Shown here one piece after another: positions 5,480 to 7,213 of a DNA stretch of 7,213 nucleotides. The notes below the pieces were generated by a model that did no database searches, had not been told where the DNA came from, and saw nothing but the letters and a program-made list of their open reading frames with translations. Made by a program: the position numbers and the translations under genes. Every line of letters begins with the position of its first letter. The first letter of the stretch is position 1. Source of the DNA: Actinomycetota bacterium (GTDB lineage: Bacteria; Actinomycetota; Thermoleophilia; Gaiellales; Gaiellaceae); the NCBI GenBank assembly GCA_013821525.1, contig JACDGR010000167.1:1-7213 (forward strand), in the 5' to 3' direction.

Positions 5480-6454
5480 ATGGACAAGAGAACGCTGGGA
5501 ACGCTAGAAGTCTCCGAGCTCGGACTCGGTTGTATGGGAATGTCGGAGTTCTACGGAACCGCCGACGAGAGCGAGGCTGTCGCGACGATCCACCGCGCCC
5601 TCGAGCTCGGCGTCAACTTCCTCGACACCGCTGACATGTACGGCCCCTTCACGAACGAGAAGCTCGTCGGGAAGGCGATCGCCGACCGCCGCGACCAGGT
5701 CGTGCTCGCCACGAAGTTCGGCAACGAACGCAACGAAGACGGCAGCTGGATCGGGATCAACGGCAGCCCCGACTACGTCCGCACGGCCTGCGACGCGAGC
5801 CTCGAGCGGCTCGGGGTCGACTACATCGACCTCTACTACCAACACCGCGTCGACAACGGCACGCCGATCGAGGAGACGGTGGGGGCGATGAAGGAGCTCG
5901 TCGACGCGGGCAAGGTGCGCCACCTCGGGCTCTCGGAAGCCGCACCCACGACGATCCGCCGCGCTCACGCCGTGCATCCGATCGACGCGCTCCAGACCGA
6001 GTACTCGCTCTGGTCACGCGACCCTGAGGATGAGGTGCTTGCGACCGTCCGCGAGCTCGGGATCGGCTTCGTCGCCTACAGCCCGCTCGGGCGCGGCTTT
6101 CTCTCCGGCCAGATCAAGTCGATCGACGATCTCGACGAGGACGACTTCCGTCGCCGCGGGCCGCGCTTCTCCGGAGATAACTTCCAGAAGAATCTCGACC
6201 TCGTCGAGCAGGTCGAGAAGATCGCAGCCGAGAAGGGCATCTCCGCCGGCCGGCTGGCGCTCGCCTGGGTGCTCGCACAGGGCGACGACATCGTCCCGAT
6301 CCCAGGCACCAAGCGGCGCTCCTACCTCGAGGAGAACGTCGGCGCCGCCGACGTCGTGCTCGATGATGACGATCTGCGCCGCATCGACGGGGCCTTCCCG
6401 AAGGGTGCGACCGCAGGCGACCGCTATCCAGACATGTCCACGGTCAATCGGTAA
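5480..6454 (+). CDS. Aldo/keto reductase, AKR13/YakC-like
   Basis: This is a 324-residue NADPH-dependent aldo/keto reductase of the (beta/alpha)8 barrel type, which reduces aldehydes or ketones; the natural substrate is unknown. The catalytic tetrad is complete: Asp49 and Tyr54 in NFLDTADMYG, Lys79 in ATKFGN, and His122 in YYQHRVD. The N-terminal LGLGCMGMSEFYG, the GLSEAAPTTIRRAH strand and YSPLGRGFL are typical of the AKR13-like group. The C-terminal IPGTKRRSYLEENVGA is the cofactor phosphate-binding region. Length matches the family. The start is ATG at 5480, with GGTGAGG at 5471-5477 as a closely spaced Shine-Dalgarno. An upstream in-frame ATG at 5429 would add an arginine/proline-rich stretch not seen in relatives. 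It is cytoplasmic, with no signal peptide. Confidence 0.93.
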   Translation: MDKRTLGTLEVSELGLGCMGMSEFYGTADESEAVATIHRALELGVNFLDTADMYGPFTNEKLVGKAIADRRDQVVLATKFGNERNEDGSWIGINGSPDYVRTACDASLERLGVDYIDLYYQHRVDNGTPIEETVGAMKELVDAGKVRHLGLSEAAPTTIRRAHAVHPIDALQTEYSLWSRDPEDEVLATVRELGIGFVAYSPLGRGFLSGQIKSIDDLDEDDFRRRGPRFSGDNFQKNLDLVEQVEKIAAEKGISAGRLALAWVLAQGDDIVPIPGTKRRSYLEENVGAADVVLDDDDLRRIDGAFPKGATAGDRYPDMSTVNR

Positions 6455-6463
6455 CGAATCGGT
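6446..6463 (+). repeat. Direct repeat AATCGGT x2 upstream of msrB
   Basis: AATCGGT occurs at 6446-6452 and 6457-6463, eleven bases apart, so on the same face of the helix. The first copy overlaps the last codons of the reductase. GTCAAT also recurs at 6443-6448 and 6473-6478. The position, about 40-60 bases before the msrB start, would suit an activator or repressor site, but the repeats are short. Confidence 0.2.
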
Positions 6464-6492
6464 CTCTCGCGCGTCAATATGAGTACTACGAC

Positions 6493-6500
6493 AAAGGAGA
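6493..6500 (+). promoter_or_regulatory. Ribosome binding site that fixes the TTG start of msrB
   Basis: AAAGGAGA is a strong Shine-Dalgarno lying four bases before TTG at 6505. There is no in-frame ATG or GTG at the right distance, and the next in-frame Met codon lies deep inside the conserved domain. The site therefore decides the start. Confidence 0.75.
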
Positions 6501-6504
6501 TTGC

Positions 6505-6900
6505 TTGACCAACAAGGTCGTCAAGACGGAAGCCGAGTGGAAGGCCGAGCTGACCCCCGAGCAGTACCACGTGCTGCGCGATAAGGGCACCGAGCGGCCG
6601 TTCACCGGCGAGTACGACCACGTGTTCGAGGACGGGACGTACCACTGCTCCGGCTGCGGTGCAGAGCTCTTCACCTCGGAGGCGAAGTACGACTCCGGTT
6701 GCGGCTGGCCGGCGTTCTCGGCGCCCGCCGGGGCCGACGCGGTCGCGGAGGAGACCGACGGCAGCTTCGGCATGGTGCGCACCGAGGTGATGTGCGCCGC
6801 CTGCGGCGGCCACCTCGGGCATGTGTTTCCCGACGGGCCTCCCACCACGGGCCTTCGTTACTGCATCAACTCGGCATCGATCAAGCTGGAGGAGGTCTAG
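6505..6900 (+). CDS. msrB: Peptide-methionine (R)-S-oxide reductase MsrB
   Basis: MsrB repairs oxidised proteins by reducing the R-epimer of methionine sulfoxide, normally with thioredoxin as donor. The 131 residues match the family. The zinc-binding pairs are Cys48/Cys51 (CSGC) and Cys97/Cys100 (CAAC). The catalytic cysteine is Cys120 in the RYCINSASI motif, and Cys66 in SGCGWPAF is the usual candidate resolving cysteine. GGHLGHVFPDGP precedes the catalytic strand. No signal peptide is present, so this is the cytoplasmic form. The start is TTG, supported by the Shine-Dalgarno just upstream. It is 50 bases after the reductase stop and ends exactly where msrA begins, so the two msr genes are surely co-transcribed. 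Confidence 0.96.
   Translation: MTNKVVKTEAEWKAELTPEQYHVLRDKGTERPFTGEYDHVFEDGTYHCSGCGAELFTSEAKYDSGCGWPAFSAPAGADAVAEETDGSFGMVRTEVMCAACGGHLGHVFPDGPPTTGLRYCINSASIKLEEV
6888..6895 (+). promoter_or_regulatory. Ribosome binding site of msrA inside the msrB 3' end
   Basis: GGAGGAGG is a near-ideal Shine-Dalgarno five bases before the msrA ATG. It is embedded in the last msrB codons (Leu-Glu-Glu-Val), which implies coupled or overlapping translation of the pair. Confidence 0.7.
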
Positions 6901-7213
6901 ATGGAGCGCACCGCGATCTTTGGAGCCGGCTGCTTCTGGGGCGTCGAGGCGGCGTTCCGTCGCATCGACGGCGTCAGCCAGACGCGCGTCGGGTACGCCG
7001 GCGGCGACGTCGAGCATCCGAGCTACGAGCAGGTCTGTTCCTCGGGCACCGGGCACGCGGAGGTCGTCGAGGTCACCTACGACGCCGAAAAGGTTCCCTA
7101 CGAGCAGCTGCTCGCGACGTTCTGGGCCGAGCACGACCCGACGCAGGTCAACCGTCAGGGGCCTGACGTGGGCTCGCAGTACAGGACCGTGATCTTCGTC
7201 GATGGTGAGGATC
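6901..7213 (+). CDS. msrA: Peptide-methionine (S)-S-oxide reductase MsrA, 3' end missing
   Basis: MsrA reduces the S-epimer of methionine sulfoxide and complements MsrB. The frame runs 104 codons from ATG 6901 to the window edge, out of a usual 160-170 or more. The catalytic cysteine is Cys11 in the hallmark AGCFWGVEAAFR. Other family motifs follow: GYAGGDVEHPSYEQVCSSGTGHAE, then LLATFWAEHDPTQVNRQGPDVGSQYRTVIF. The C-terminal resolving cysteines lie beyond the window and cannot be judged. The start directly abuts the msrB stop (TAG at 6898-6900). Confidence 0.96.
   Translation, partial: MERTAIFGAGCFWGVEAAFRRIDGVSQTRVGYAGGDVEHPSYEQVCSSGTGHAEVVEVTYDAEKVPYEQLLATFWAEHDPTQVNRQGPDVGSQYRTVIFVDGED

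Overview
The window is GC-rich, with G/C-heavy third codon positions and long shadow ORFs opposite real genes. It reads as chromosomal DNA of a high-GC bacterium. The glycine decarboxylase P protein is split into two subunits (gcvPA and gcvPB). A ChaB domain is joined to a Rho_N-like domain, and there is an EncFtn-type ferritin. Together these suggest a deep-branching actinobacterium such as a Thermoleophilia/Rubrobacteria relative. That placement is inference from gene content, not from a marker gene. No phage, IS element, CRISPR array or tRNA was seen.

Bases 1-4320 (+ strand) form one tight operon: gcvT (5' end cut by the window), gcvH, gcvPA, gcvPB, and a small encapsulated-ferritin-like gene. 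Junctions are 0, -4, -4 and +3 bases, so translation is probably coupled throughout. The first four genes encode the glycine cleavage system: P decarboxylates glycine with PLP, H carries the aminomethyl group on lipoyl-lysine, and T passes the one-carbon unit to tetrahydrofolate. The L protein is not in view. The fifth gene is the surprise. It keeps the EncFtn metal-site residues but has no encapsulin shell gene beside it and no recognisable cargo-loading tail.

Bases 4321-5032 hold a short spacer with a hairpin that can hide a Shine-Dalgarno sequence, then a ChaB/Rho_N-like small protein. After it comes a 228-base non-coding stretch between convergent genes, unusually dense in inverted repeats. 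It contains at least a terminator and possibly a structured RNA.

Bases 5033-7213 hold a small cupin on the - strand, divergent from an aldo/keto reductase. These are followed by msrB (TTG start) and the first two thirds of msrA, a methionine sulfoxide repair pair. The right half therefore leans towards redox and stress functions. The most interesting points are the shell-less EncFtn in a gcv operon and the hairpin-rich intergenic region.
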